From Galaxea fascicularis (lineage: Eukaryota > Cnidaria > Anthozoa > Scleractinia > Euphylliidae): a stretch of DNA of 64,000 bases. Where the stretch lies: assembly GCA_948470475.1 (NCBI GenBank), contig OX419339.1, positions 15,859,863 through 15,923,862 of the forward strand, given 5' to 3'. The position numbers and the translations under genes are program-made. Shown here in pieces: positions 34,619 to 48,200 of this stretch. The notes beneath the pieces were generated by a model, which was not told the DNA's origin, made no database searches, and was given only the letters and a program-made list of their open reading frames with translations. Each line of letters starts with the position of its first letter. Position 1 is the first letter of the stretch.

Positions 34619-37600
34619 CTATGGCTTCATCCAGTCCCTGTTTTGTAAACTGAGGAATGATGTCTGGGCTTTGAATTCCATTTCTGCCAATTCTCGGACT
34701 GAAGGTGCCAGTTCTGCAGTGTGCGTCTCGAACAAGGAACCTAAGAGCGAATGTAAATCGAAAATGGCTTAGACCCTCTACTAATGTAATTTCAGAGGCA
34801 AATTCTGCTTCTGCAAAGAATACTGTCTTGAACTTTGTTCGATTTGAGCCACATATGATAAGTTTAAATAGCTCAGTAATCACCTGTGTCAAATTTGATT
34901 GAAGTTTTTATTGGAAAAAATAGTAAGACTCAACAGACGTGAAATTATGAATTATAAATACAATTTAAAATTTATAATAAGAAATATAAAGTCTTTAAAA
35001 TGGAAATAATGGGAAATAGATACAATTTAAACTACAATAAGATACGATAAGATATAAAAATTTGTTTTCTTGTTCATAAAAGAGCCAACCAGTAGCATGA
35101 AGGTCCCACCAAATGTATACAGTTGAAACATTTGTTATGGGTTGCAGCCTTTCATGGCAGCCCTGGTGGGACTAACTTTAACTCCATGCAGACAAACTGA
35201 CAGGACGATTGTTAAAATAGTGTACAACAGTCAGGCATTAACGATTTTTCTAAGCTTACTAAGCAGTGTAATTGGTTAATAAAAGCCGTTCAAGTTTGTT
35301 CAAACATTGTTCCTCTGACTACGAACAATTATTATTCAAACGCGAATCAAGTAGAAAACGTTGATCCTCAATAATTAAAACATTACCAATGTAAAAAGGC
35401 AAAATATTTCCCATGTGCAATTTTGAAGCCATATCGGCAGCTTCTTGTCGAAAGGGCTTGAAATACTGAATTTTTAATTTGATTATTGATTCATTCAGAC
35501 ATGCCTCTTACTAACCGAGTTCGAGGTCCATACTGTAAGTTACGGACTGAGTTTTTTCCCGTTCACTTATGGCCCAAGTGTGAAGCGCACGGGCCATAAA
35601 CCAACGGGAAAAAAACGAGGATCTGTAACTTACAGTACTGACCAAGAAAACAAGGTAAGTAAGATATTTATTATATCTCTGAGGTTAATCGGGCGTGCGG
35701 GAAAAGAATCTTTCAAATTTAGCGGACGGTACAATAGAGGATTTTGGATCAAAAAAAAGAAAGATTTAACTTGTTTGCTAATACGTATTTCCATACAGAC
35801 ACACACGCAATCTCCCTGGTACAGTTGTAGTTGTGATAACTGTATCAGGAGATTTCAAATCAAAGATATCAAACACTCACCTGTTTTTCCTCGTTTCTCG
35901 CCATACGTTACTTTTCCATCAAACTCGTTGACTGGAACCGTCATGTTTGGTTGAATGGCAGAGATAGTCTCTCTGAGATGTTCTTCCACTTCAGCTAGAT
36001 ACTGGGACAAAGAAACATTTAAAAAAGGTAAGAATATGTGGACCATTCGCCCACCTTCACTTACATAGAGGGTACAAGCACTGTGTTGAAATATCCAATG
36101 CACGGTTCGTTTGGCTCGTTGCCGGCAGGTTAGGACTTTGAAACTTGAAGGGTTTAAAAACTCAAGTTAAATGTCATTAACAGCTGCACTCTCCGCTAAC
36201 TTAAAATCTTAGAAAATGAAAGAGTTCTAAAGCTCCCACCGGTTTGAGAGGTTTACCAAATGGTTTGCTGGTCCTTTTTGCGTTGTGCCTTAGGTAGAGT
36301 TCAACACTTGTTATGGATGTTCTGTGGTAGTGTTGTATTGTGGTGATATTCTCCAGTTGCAGTGTTGTTTACACGATGAAATTTGGGCCACAGAGGGGCC
36401 TGTCAGTCTCTATGCTACCAGACACCCATACCGGGAAAATTGAAACAACTATTGGTAAAAGTATTAGAAAATAATGCAAAACAAACTTGTCTGTTACTAA
36501 GGTCAGATCAGTCTGACCTTACAGTGCAGTGCCCAATGGAAGAAACCCATTTACCAAAGGACACTGCACCTTCAGTAACCATGTGCATTATTAAAGTCAT
36601 AAAAAACGTGCCGAGTGTATTGTTGAGTTACAAGCACGTGGGAATTTTCAAGAACACAAGAGTAGTGTTGAGCGAGCTTTCAGACCGGAAATTTGTGGGT
36701 GATACTCTAATTGCTACGTTTTGCTTTTAGGTTCAAAATAATGTTGAATGTGGTTGAATCACATCTCTTTTATTATTTTTACCATTATTTCTCTCACAAA
36801 ATGTCCCATGATTTACGAGCGTACATGCTCGTAGCATAGGCTGCATTATAACTTAACAATGCACACGACTTAAGGTGTGTGTTTTATTGAAGATATAATG
36901 CACTCGAATTAACCAATCATAGCGTGTATAACTCTTCCAACATTTTATTTTACTAATTTAAAATGAATTTCCTGCATTATAACTTAAAAATAACCACATT
37001 AGTTCATACCTGCTTTTCATCATACCAGATGGCACAACCTCCTTGGTCCTTTAGCCGTGTGTTATTGCAGGCCTTACCTCGGCTGGGACACGAGTGATAC
37101 CATACCTGCAGTGGGGATCAAGCTTAAGGTGTTTATGGCATTCTACAACTAATAGCATTTCATCTATTCCTCGCCACGGACAAGACAACTTTATTATATT
37201 TTGCACGGAATAGAGTGCAAAATACGGATGGAATGCTATAAGAAATACCTTTTCTTTGATGTCTGAAACGATTGAAATTGCCAAGCCCATCCTATAAGGA
37301 AAAAAAGGCTCAATGAAAAATATAGTCTATCCTGCCATTTAGTATGCAAATTTTATCATCTACTCTGTATCAAGGGTAAGGTGCAATCTTTACAGTAAAA
37401 AGCCATAGAACACGACTATATGCAACCAAATGTTGCTCTCAGATGCAATCAAATTTATACCTCTCTGCTCTTCCAACTCGTCCTATCCTGTGAACATAGT
37501 TTTGTTTGTCATCTGGAAATGTTACATTCACAACTAAGGAGGCAATAACAACCAAAATATGTATTGCTTGTCGATTCCCTATAAATTACGTACGCATAAA

Positions 37601-40600
37601 TCTAAGCAAGAATTAGGGCGAGCTCTTGAGAGAGTTGAAAACAGAAACACTGTGGCATATATTTAAAATAAAAATGAAAACCAATAAACTTCACTTTAAA
37701 CAAGTACAACGGAGAGACTAATATTGACATTTTATACCAAGTTTCCCAATGGAAGGAAGGACAGCACATACCCACTGGAGGCCGAAAAATTGCAGTTAAT
37801 ACTTACACAAAGAAAAGTTGATGAAAACTAAAACAATATGTTGCAAGGACTGATCCAGTAATAGGATAACATTCCTTCCAGAAAAGGGGGCATTTTTATA
37901 TCGGGGGGGGGGGGGGATGGGTGGGTGGGGCGTTCAGTTAAGGAAGGTAAGTATTTCTCCTTCTTTCAGTGTAAAGGTGCAAGCTGGCCGCTGCTTCCAG
38001 GGGAGGTTTGTACCCACTGGGCTGCTATGGATACCTCTCTGCTAGGCCTGAAAGACCCCCTGCCAACCCTTAAGGCACCGATTCCCAGCTAATCTAATGC
38101 CAATGAGTTTAAAATATAGCAAATGCTGTACAGTGTAAATTAACCTTCATTGAATTATTGCCGGAAGAACAGTCTTACCGTATGGTACACCTGTGATATC
38201 GATACCTCTTGCTGCCACATCAGTACAGATCAGAAATCTTACTTCACCATCCTGAAGAAGAGGAATTCGTGCTTAGGCTTTTGTTACTAACAACGCATGT
38301 TTGAGCGAGTATTATAACCGCAGGGGTTTCAATATTTTTTGGATAGCCGTCTGAGCTAACTAAAGTAGGTGGCAACCTGAACACTTCTTATTCATTTGAG
38401 TGAAAATCTGGACAAAGTATTATTAACTACTTAATAACCGATAGTGAGGTTGTTACTGGAAATTCTCAAACTGAGGCCTTGTTGTATTGACTGAGCCATA
38501 GCGAGGTCAATACAGCTAGGCCAAGGTTTGAAATCTTCCCATAACGACGGAATGGTCAAGGTTATAAAGTTGTTTATTATATGGCTAAGATAACAATTCT
38601 AAAGGAAAAAACTTACTGCAAGCAGAAGTCGTCGATTCACGGTTATCTATTCATTAATTCTTCCAAAGCCAGGTCAAACTTTTCATTGGTTGTCAGTGTT
38701 TTCAGTTTTTTGCTCAAGTGGCAACAATTTTCAATGTAAACAAAACAAATGTGGACTTTGGATGACTTGTTTTTTTTTCCTAATTTGCATAATCCGTAAT
38801 CGGCCTGTCAGCATTACAGGAGAATAATGCCCTAGCGCTTTGCTGCGCTTAGCCAATCAGAGCGTGTGTTATATCATCTACAAACACTAGCCATATAATA
38901 ATAACCTTCTAATTCCAAATATCAACATGTCCATTCTCCTTAAGTTCTCACTTATTTTATACAAGTTACATGTAGGGAGAATTTGTATAAACTCAACTGA
39001 TCTCTGGTGATCATTTCCTTTCTTCTCATTCCCTGAACCACTGAACACTCCATACCTTAAATGCCTGTAAGTTTGCTTTCCTTTCCTTTGGAGACCTGTC
39101 ACTATGGAGACACACACAGGAATACTCATTGACCATGGCTTTAGGACCTGTGAAAATTACACAAGCAAACACAGACAGTCAGGTTTGTAACGTGTCTATA
39201 CAAGTTGTCCTGAAGATACTTTAAAAATAAGTAACACAAAAACTGTTCTGATCCTGGGCTGACAATAACCAGGGAGGGAGCAAAATGCTCTACATGCAGG
39301 GGTTTAATTAAGAGTCAGGCACTGGGCAAATTGGCTGGGTGTGAACATGGTTTTGCCCCCTTGCCTTTGGCACATCAACATACAGTATTTTTTGGTGGTG
39401 AATGGGTTAACTTCGAACTTGTAAACTTGTCCACTTCTGAAAAGTGATCGCTTTCCTGCACAAAACCTTAATGAAACTCATGTACATGTTGGCAAGGTTC
39501 GAACGTATACAGCACGCATCCTTGACAATAAGAATGGGTGGGAGTAACTGCTATGCAAGACTAAACAAAAACAGTTTGAACGGTTTTATTGATTTATGAA
39601 AAAAAATTCAGAAAAAAGCTCTCTGAGAGTGTAGGAACCCACTTAACATCAACTAGACTTAAAAAATGCAATAAACTATTGACTGAGTTTCATTCCAACC
39701 ATTCATAACACCGACAACTAAGTGACTACCACTCAAACTTGTTTTATTTTCATAGTTCTATTTCGTTTGATCTCACCTCCACCAAGAGATATTAGGTACT
39801 GTTCCACATTGTCACAATCCAGTTTTGTGCGACAGAAGATAATAGCCTGGTCCATCCTGTGTGCATTGATGGCTGTCACTAAGTACTCCACCTTCAGAAT
39901 CTTCACTGCTTCTGACAGAGATTCTAACAAACAACCAGAAAAGATGTACCGACAGCAAATAAATAAGCAAGAAAAAAGTACCACAAGAGGAGTACTTGTT
40001 GTCTGTAGCCTGAAGCAAAGAAGATCTTAAATGCCTTGTGGAATCAAGATGTATGTAAACCCTAATTAATACGTACAAAACCTAATGAATATTTACTATT
40101 TTGAAGCAAACAATTATTAGTTTGCTTCAGAATATCCAAACGTTTGTTACGAGCAGTTCATTCAGGGGTTTCATTAAGGGCTGGGCAACTGGCAAATTTA
40201 CCGTCTATGAACACAGCTTTACCCGGCTGCTTTTAAAATCTCTACCAAACTTTTCAATAGAAGACCACAACCAAGTTAACTATCCTGCCCAGGTGCACTA
40301 ACTTCTTGCCCAACTGTTTAAAGTCGCAATGAAACCCCTGTTCATTCTTTTCATCCATAGATACAGCCAGTGTTTAATAAAAATAAAATAATAATGAGGA
40401 TTTATATAGCGTTTTATCCCAAGGCTCAACACTTTATGGGGGACCACCAGTTCATAATAACAGCAATCCCTTCATAAACCAACTACTATGAAGATGAGGA
40501 TTTCAAAGATCTTTGAACAGCACTCACCTGGACTCTGACCCCCAGACCTTGTGCTGTCTCCAGCATGGATTCCATCTGTCTTATTTTAGAAACAGCAAAG

Positions 40601-42059
40601 TATAAAATTAATGTGCTTTTGAAATATGCCACAAAACTACCATAGCATGTTACAAGTGGTGGAACAGAGAATTAACTCTGAAGTGTAAATTAAAGTGCTA
40701 ATAGAAACCCATGAAAAACCCACTGGGCGTTAGCCCTAGTAAAGGGTATCAGGGAACCACACGAGGCAAAGAAAAAATTCTTATGACCTTGGTGGGAATC
40801 GAACCCACGACCTCCGGATTAGATCTACCATTGCTCTGCCGACTAAGCTATGAGGTCGGATAGAAAAAGTCGGGGAATCGTGGCGATTCATACCATAGCA
40901 TGTTAGCCTTCTTCAGCAAACAACCAAATATTGATATCAAAATAAAACAGCATTGACAGAAAAAAAATGGCAGCATTGAGATTCTTGACATTTACAGATT
41001 TTAGCTAGTTGCTGGTGAGATTTGGTGCTTCTTTACAAACACTGAATATGTATGCAGTTTCTTTGTGAGTAGGGGTGCATTATTTTCAACTGAAGTTACA
41101 TAATTTATATAATATTGCTAGAACTGCACATATTTCTAAGTGAAGAAATAGAAAAAATAACTTCTAATCGGAGTGTTTAGTAATAAACACTTTAAGTACC
41201 TTCACTTTATTTTTCAGTTTTTGCCAAGATGTGTCCACCCTGGGATCCACATGACAAACCTACAATAACACACACAAGCACTAACTTAAATGTAAGAACC
41301 AAAAGGATTCCATGGCAAGTAAGAGTAAATAAGTGAAGTAGTTCAAAGACCAAAATAATAAAAAAAAAAATGAATTCTTACTTTAAAAAAAAGTGATGGA
41401 CATGCAAGACTTGTTTTACCCAGCAAAAGAATTTTTTCTTCTTATTTCTAGAGGACTTCTAATGTGATACTGATAATGAGCAATGATGATGTAAGGATTT
41501 CCTTAAGGGCTCGGCACCAGTCAAATTTGCCAGTTGTAAACATAATTATAGTTTTGCCTGTGTGCCATCAGCACATCATGGTAATTTTTGTGATGAATAA
41601 GTTAAATCCAAACATATTTGCCTGGCTGTGAAAAGCCATTCTCGCCCCCAGAGGCTGAGATTCTTTTGGTCAGCACCAAGAATAACGACCTCTGGCCAGT
41701 TTCGAAATAAGTGCAGTCTCAGTGAAGGTGCAGTTTTGTAACCATTGGCAACCACTATCATTTCAAACTTCTGAGTTTGCATAGAAGAGACAGAAGTCCA
41801 TTATTCATGGACATCCTGGTTTGGAACCAACAAAACATTGTTTATTCTTGGTGCTGACTGAAAGAATCGTGGCCTCTGGGGACAAGAATGGTGAAAAGCA
41901 ATTGCCCTGATGCTCAAAACCTTAATGACACCCTTGAATGATGATGATAATAAGGAAGAGGACAATGCTGGCTGCAATCATGCAATTTAGTTATCACATC
42001 ATTGAGCATTCCATTTGCCCTACATTGTTCTATTTCATATTAGTATCACCCAACTAGTT

Positions 42060-42092
<33 letters not shown>

Positions 42093-42190
42093 GCTACTGA
42101 GGACTATTACTAATAGTCCTTGAGTAGCAATCGAGCATGATGCTTTCTTTTGTTTTGTTCCCAAATAAATACTTCTTCAACTTGCATTTG

Positions 42191-42221
<31 letters not shown>

Positions 42222-45200
42222 GGCTGGGTGATACTAAAACAATTAGACTCTTTGCCCTTCGGCTATGGGTCTAATTGTTAATTATTGCAGAACAAGTTGT
42301 ATAAATTACCACATGGTGAACAGTTTCAGGAACAGCATCTTGTCCCTTGAGATCAACCCATGTCGGAAAATGCATGATTTTATCCTAGAAAACACAAAGG
42401 AAAAAAGATACAGTATGTAACAAAATAATTGAAAATGTAGAACAGAAGATATGCTAGTCGCTTGGCAACGGGTGAAAGGACAACTGACAGTTGTCCTTTC
42501 GCCCGTTGCCAAGCGACTGGCATATCATCATTCTCACGGGCATATTACACCATTACCATCATTAATAATCATTATCATGTCTGATTCACATTTACATTGT
42601 CGAGCCCACAGACCATAGTGGGACACTTTGTATAAGAACCTAGATAAACAACCTAGCTCACCAGGGGTTCCTGTTGCTCAGTGGTTAGAGCATCCGACCG
42701 GTGTTACGGAGGTTGTAGGTTCGTAGGTTCTGGGACTCTGATTTCTTTTCAGTTGTCCTTTCACCCGTTGCCAAGCAACTAGCATATCATCATTCTCACG
42801 GGATATTACACCATTACCATCATTAATAATCATGTAGAACAGAAATTAATCAAGAACCATTCCAAGAAGATCTGACTAAAGAAATAACAAGTCCCAAGTT
42901 CTGTGATTAGATTGCTTCAAATTCAAACACTACAGTTTATTATTACTTACAGCCAACTTCTTGACTTCAAAAGAATGAAGGGTTGCAGAACAAACAATCA
43001 TCTGCAATTTAATGAAAGGAGAAGGCAAAATGATACCCCATAATTATTATGATGTGATACACAATTATTTTAATCAATTAATCAGTATGTGTACATGTGT
43101 TATAATGCGACTATATCTAATTTGGGCAAAGTTAAACTCAACATGATGCTAGTCAGCTGTCATCCCCTTTTTCTACTGCACAGAGGTGACCATGAGCCCT
43201 TTGCAGGGGTTCCTTGTGGCTTGTGTTTGCATTTGCTTGCTTGCTGGCCCTTTGCGAGGTCATTTGCTTGCTTTATTCCCACATTTTCCCCCTCCATCTC
43301 CCTTTGGCAAGTATTCCAATGACTGGTTCAGTGTAACAGTCCTTTGGTGGTGGCTGCTTGCTGGATTGCCACGGATGCCTCCTTCCCCTGCCTGAGTGCT
43401 AACTGGCCCCACCAACCTTTAACGTACCTCCTCCTAAGCTCATCTATTGTTAACGAATTTAATGTTTTTGGGAACTTTTCCTCAAATGTTCTTTTTTTGC
43501 CTTTCTGACCCAAATTTGCTGAAACCCATAGCTTTAAAAAAAATTCCAACACCCATAAGCCACACCCCTCATAGCTAGTTTGGCCAAGTGATCAAGCTTG
43601 AAAGAGCCCTTGGTCTAGTCCTATCCTTATTTGCTGGGTTGCTGAAGGGGTGCACACAGCCATAACTAATCCTCACCCCACCCCACAAAGAAAGGGGAAG
43701 GACTACTGTATGTAGCTTCATGACAGAGTTCAAACTAAAGGAAATTCTTTCTGCTCACCTGTAACCGTTTACCACCTGGACTCATTTTTGGAATCTTGTG
43801 AAAGATTCTTAAGATCAGGTCTTGATTGCCCTGTGCCAGTAGACCATCCTGAATAGAAACAAACATTCTTGAAAATTACCCACTTATTATTTGAGTATAT
43901 TAAGTCTTGAAATAAGTTTGAACTAGCATTTTAGCTTTGAATGGGGCAAAGATAAACAGCCACCTGAGAAACTACAGTTAAGGTCATTGTGTTGTCATAC
44001 CAAGGAACAATACATTGCAGGAAAACAGCTTTTCTATTAATGCTACCATTATTGTGATTTTTGTTCCAGGCATCTGTTATTGTAACAATTAAACACCTGT
44101 TTGAATCAGCCTTGGCTCATGAAAAACCTTTCCAACAACAAGTTTAATTCCATTAAGATAATCCACCACAAATTTAAGCTTTGCTCATGGTTACACTAAA
44201 GGCTCTAACTATGATCAACTCATCAGTATTAGTTGATCAACTCACTTCACTTACTATGACCAACTCACTACTAGTCAGGTAAACTGACTTGTGGCTCAAC
44301 AACCATAATCTCAGAGACAGGAATTCACTTCAAAGTAGTGAGGGGAATAATAATAGTAGTCGTTAATTATTCCACTTTCTTGCAGAGGGATACTGAATTA
44401 ACATGTCTGGCAGTTACAATAACGATAACCAATCAGATATCTGTAGATTGCAAAATTAAATATCCTGCACAAAATCAGACATCACACTTTTGAAGAAACC
44501 AGTTCTGGTTGTTTCATACCAAAGTTTTTAGAGCAGGAAATACAGATGCCAGTAATGCAAAAAATTATACAACAATTCAAGGTTTATATACATACCGCTT
44601 CATCCAGAACAAAAAAATGGACCTGAAACGAAAATGCAAAATGTCGAATTAGCTAGTGATAATAGGAGAGTAAACTCAATTAAACATTATTTTTGTGAGG
44701 TGAAATCATGAAGTAAGAGTTAAAGGGACTGCCTGTCAGACTTATTGCATGTTGCATAGTCAAGAAAATGGATAAAAGATAAATAGGTCAATTTGATAAA
44801 TGAACAATTTAAACAAAAATAGACAAGTAAAATAAATAAAACAAAACTGCTAATTGATAGAACTACTAGGACTATTAAGGTCACAGCAAGCCTGTGTTTG
44901 TTATGAGTTCTCGGAATGACGTGTGGTCTAGCTCATGGGCTGCAAAAAGTATATGGAGAGAAGGAAAAACTCTACACTGTGACTATTAAATTGAATAAAT
45001 ATTAAAGGTGAATGTAACTAAATGTAATTTAGGCAGCTTAAACTCGAGACAATCCTTGGGTAAGAGGTTCCCCTTTCCTGTAGCTCAGGGGTGGTGTTGA
45101 ACCCTGTACGGGGGCTCCTCACTTAGCCTGCTTGAGTGAGGTCATTTGCTTGCTGAATTTCCAAACTTTCCCCTTAACACCCTCCCTTGGTACATACATT

Positions 45201-48200
45201 GTATCAGGTTTGGTAAGTATCCCACTGACTTGTTCAGTGTATGGTAACTTTGGTGGTGGCTGCTTGCTGGATTGCTGTGGATACCTCCTTCCCCTGCCTG
45301 AGTGCTAACTGGCTTAACTAACCTTTAAGGCACCTGCTCCCAAGCGCAGCAATTATTGGTTAGTTTAAAAGCTAATAAACGCAAAGCTGCTCATAGTTAC
45401 CTGCGAGAGGTTGATTTTGTCGGTGGAAATAAAATCATCTAGTTTTCCTGGTGTTCCAGTAACTACATCAACCTGGAGAAATATAATTAAGCCACACAGA
45501 GATTTTAAATCTTGATTAGCAATGTCACTATTACCTTCACTTTCAAGTAAGGTTTTGTTTTACCATGAACACTGTTGCATACATGTCATGCATGCCCAGT
45601 TTCATAAAGGGTCCAGACCTTGTGGTCTGTTTTGAGGTTAATCAACATGGTGTCAAGTGTGGTTGTTTAGCTAGCTGCTAACTAGCGTTAAATCCCTCTA
45701 CCTCGGAATATAACAAACACTATCAGTAGGGATCAATTACCGTTATTATGCAGAATGGACCATTTTGAGGTCTGATGAACACCCATTAAATTTTCCTCCT
45801 TAATTTAAAAGTGCTTGACATTAAAGGAAGGTTCTGTGGAATATAATGTGTCTGGACAGCTAACAGACCATCCTTACCCCATCATTTAACATCTGCACTT
45901 GTGTCTTGACATTTTCTCCACCAATTAGAAGAACCTCCCTAAAAAGTTAAGACAACAGTAATTCTTTCATAATGGCTTCATTTATGAATTCCTAAATGAA
46001 CATCTATTGGTTGATTAATACTCTTCCAGATCTATACTCCTGTCATGACAGGTTAGATTTTCTATCATCTAAAGTAGGGTAGTGAAGATGCACTTTAAGA
46101 ATATTATTACTTACTTCACTTGTGGACTTGGAAGAAACTTCTTAAACTTTGATATTTGGTTGTGAGTCTAGTTTTTAAGACAAAAAATAAAGATGAACTG
46201 ATTAACTAAAATTTATATATCAAGACATCCAAGTGGCAATAATTGCCCTTGCCAGACATTGTTTTATTCAACCATGTAGTGAAACAAAAGATACATCTTA
46301 AAAGTTAATAACAACCCAAAATCCCACCTGTTGAGCTAGCTCTCTGGAAGGCTGGTGATGAAGAAAAAAGAAAATACTAGTCAAGACAAGACAACTGGGT
46401 GACTGGTTTCAACAGCTCATCCAAGGGATCAAGTCAAGGTTGCAGCAACGAGTTGCAAAAATACTTGAGACACTGTACGCCATTTGGCCTTGAATGATGT
46501 TTCCATGATCTTCCACTTTCCCTCCCCCTCTTATCAAAGTTATTAACAGTGCAACACTATGCTCAAAAGTTTGAGAAACAACTTTGAAAGGGGGAGAGGG
46601 AGGGGGTGTCTATTGTATCTCACTGATTTGTTAACAGCAGCGTTTTAGAGAAAGAAGATGTTTTTGATTGCAAAATATGTCTCAACAATTTTGCAACTGG
46701 TTGAATCATCATCTCATGTACAAGCTCAAGTTAAAATTGGCTGGTTGAGTAATAGTATCACCCACAACCAATATTATTATTAAAAGAATGCAAATTGTAT
46801 TGCAATGAATGCATACCTCCATTATGATTGCTGAGGGGCTACATCTGTTACTGAACTTGCCAGGTTTAGACTGAGCAGATGCTAATGTTGCTAAAGAAAT
46901 AAAAAGGAAGCTAATATGATGCATCTTCTTTGTATACTTTATGACAACAATCAAATGAATTTAGGCTAAACAGTTCTGAGCACAGTTTAATACTTTGTCA
47001 TGTGTAACACAAGCATTGCATGAAAATAAATGAATGGTAGATTTCCAGAGCTGTCATTTAGAGCTGTGTGCTGTGATTAATGTTATGGCTAAATTCTGTT
47101 GATGGGACCCAGATGTTTAAGGGGACCTCGACTGTTGTATCACAATGCTCTTTTCTGTCTTAAAAATGCATGGTACTCAAATCTGACCCCACAGATTTCT
47201 TTTCTTGGATACTGAGTACAGCAATTTAGAATATCACAGAGAGGAAACCTGCTACCAGTGGTAAGTACTGCAAAAGGGTGGGGCACCTACCTCCTTTGAT
47301 ATTTGAAGAAGATACTGCATTTGATGGGGCTTTTGACAGAGCTTTATATCCACCCTTCAACAAACAACAGATTAACCAGGTTATTCACCAGAGATACTTT
47401 GGATAATAATAATTTATTATGGGCTAGCATTAACCAGAAACCTTGTTTGAATTCAATGATTCAATTAGACCAGTCTGCTAGGGATGACTCGTTTCTTTGG
47501 ATCACAACCTTTCCTCTTTAATTTAAATCATTAATTTGTTCAAGAAACTGGAAACCAAAGGTAAGAAATTATCTTATATCAAGGGAACAGATCATGAGGT
47601 GGCATGTCTGGGTGGAGGCTGAACAGCAAGCAGTTCTTTTCAAAAAATGAAATAAGAAAACTCAATCAAACTGAACCACAGACTTCAAATTTCTAAGACA
47701 AGGACTTAATTCTGCACAAAAATTGATGCTGAACTGTGTCCCTCCAAACTTAATAACAAGACATACAGCTGTAGTTCAATCTGTCTCAGCTAAAAATCAA
47801 CAGTTACTGCATGAGTCACCCATCCTATGTCATGCCAACTACAACAGTTTCTAACTGTTCACTCAAAAATGAAATACCATTGACTTCAAATACAAAATAA
47901 TACCCAGCCCAGATGGCCATTTTAAGGCCACTTTTAAATTTGCTGGGAATTTCTTGTTTGCTTAACTGAATGTAATGTCTTTCTCAATCAGAGCAATGTT
48001 TAAAAAAAGGCCAACCACACTATTACCTTAGGAGGATACTGAAATGCTGAATCACCAAAATTGAACAACATTTCTGCATTCTGTCAATAAAAGAAGAGGG
48101 GCTGATCAAAGGAACTGGATACCACACAGGGTTCTCAGCAGGGGTTTCACTACAATTTTGAACAGCTGGGCAAGAGGTTATTGCACATGCACAGGATAGT

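Noticed and set aside
34608..34892. A separate 94-residue minus-strand gene
   Set aside because: It is the wrong frame of the last DDX1 exon and its flanks.
35855..35880. Read-through of DDX1 exon 31 to a stop as the true C-terminus
   Set aside because: A strong donor (ACAG|GTGAGTG) exists, and exon 34740-34619 supplies the conserved family C-terminus ([15 protein letters not shown]) in the right phase.
40786..40862. A possible tRNA gene in a DDX1 intron
   Set aside because: Good A and B boxes but a degenerate anticodon stem and a non-tRNA tail; better explained as a SINE.
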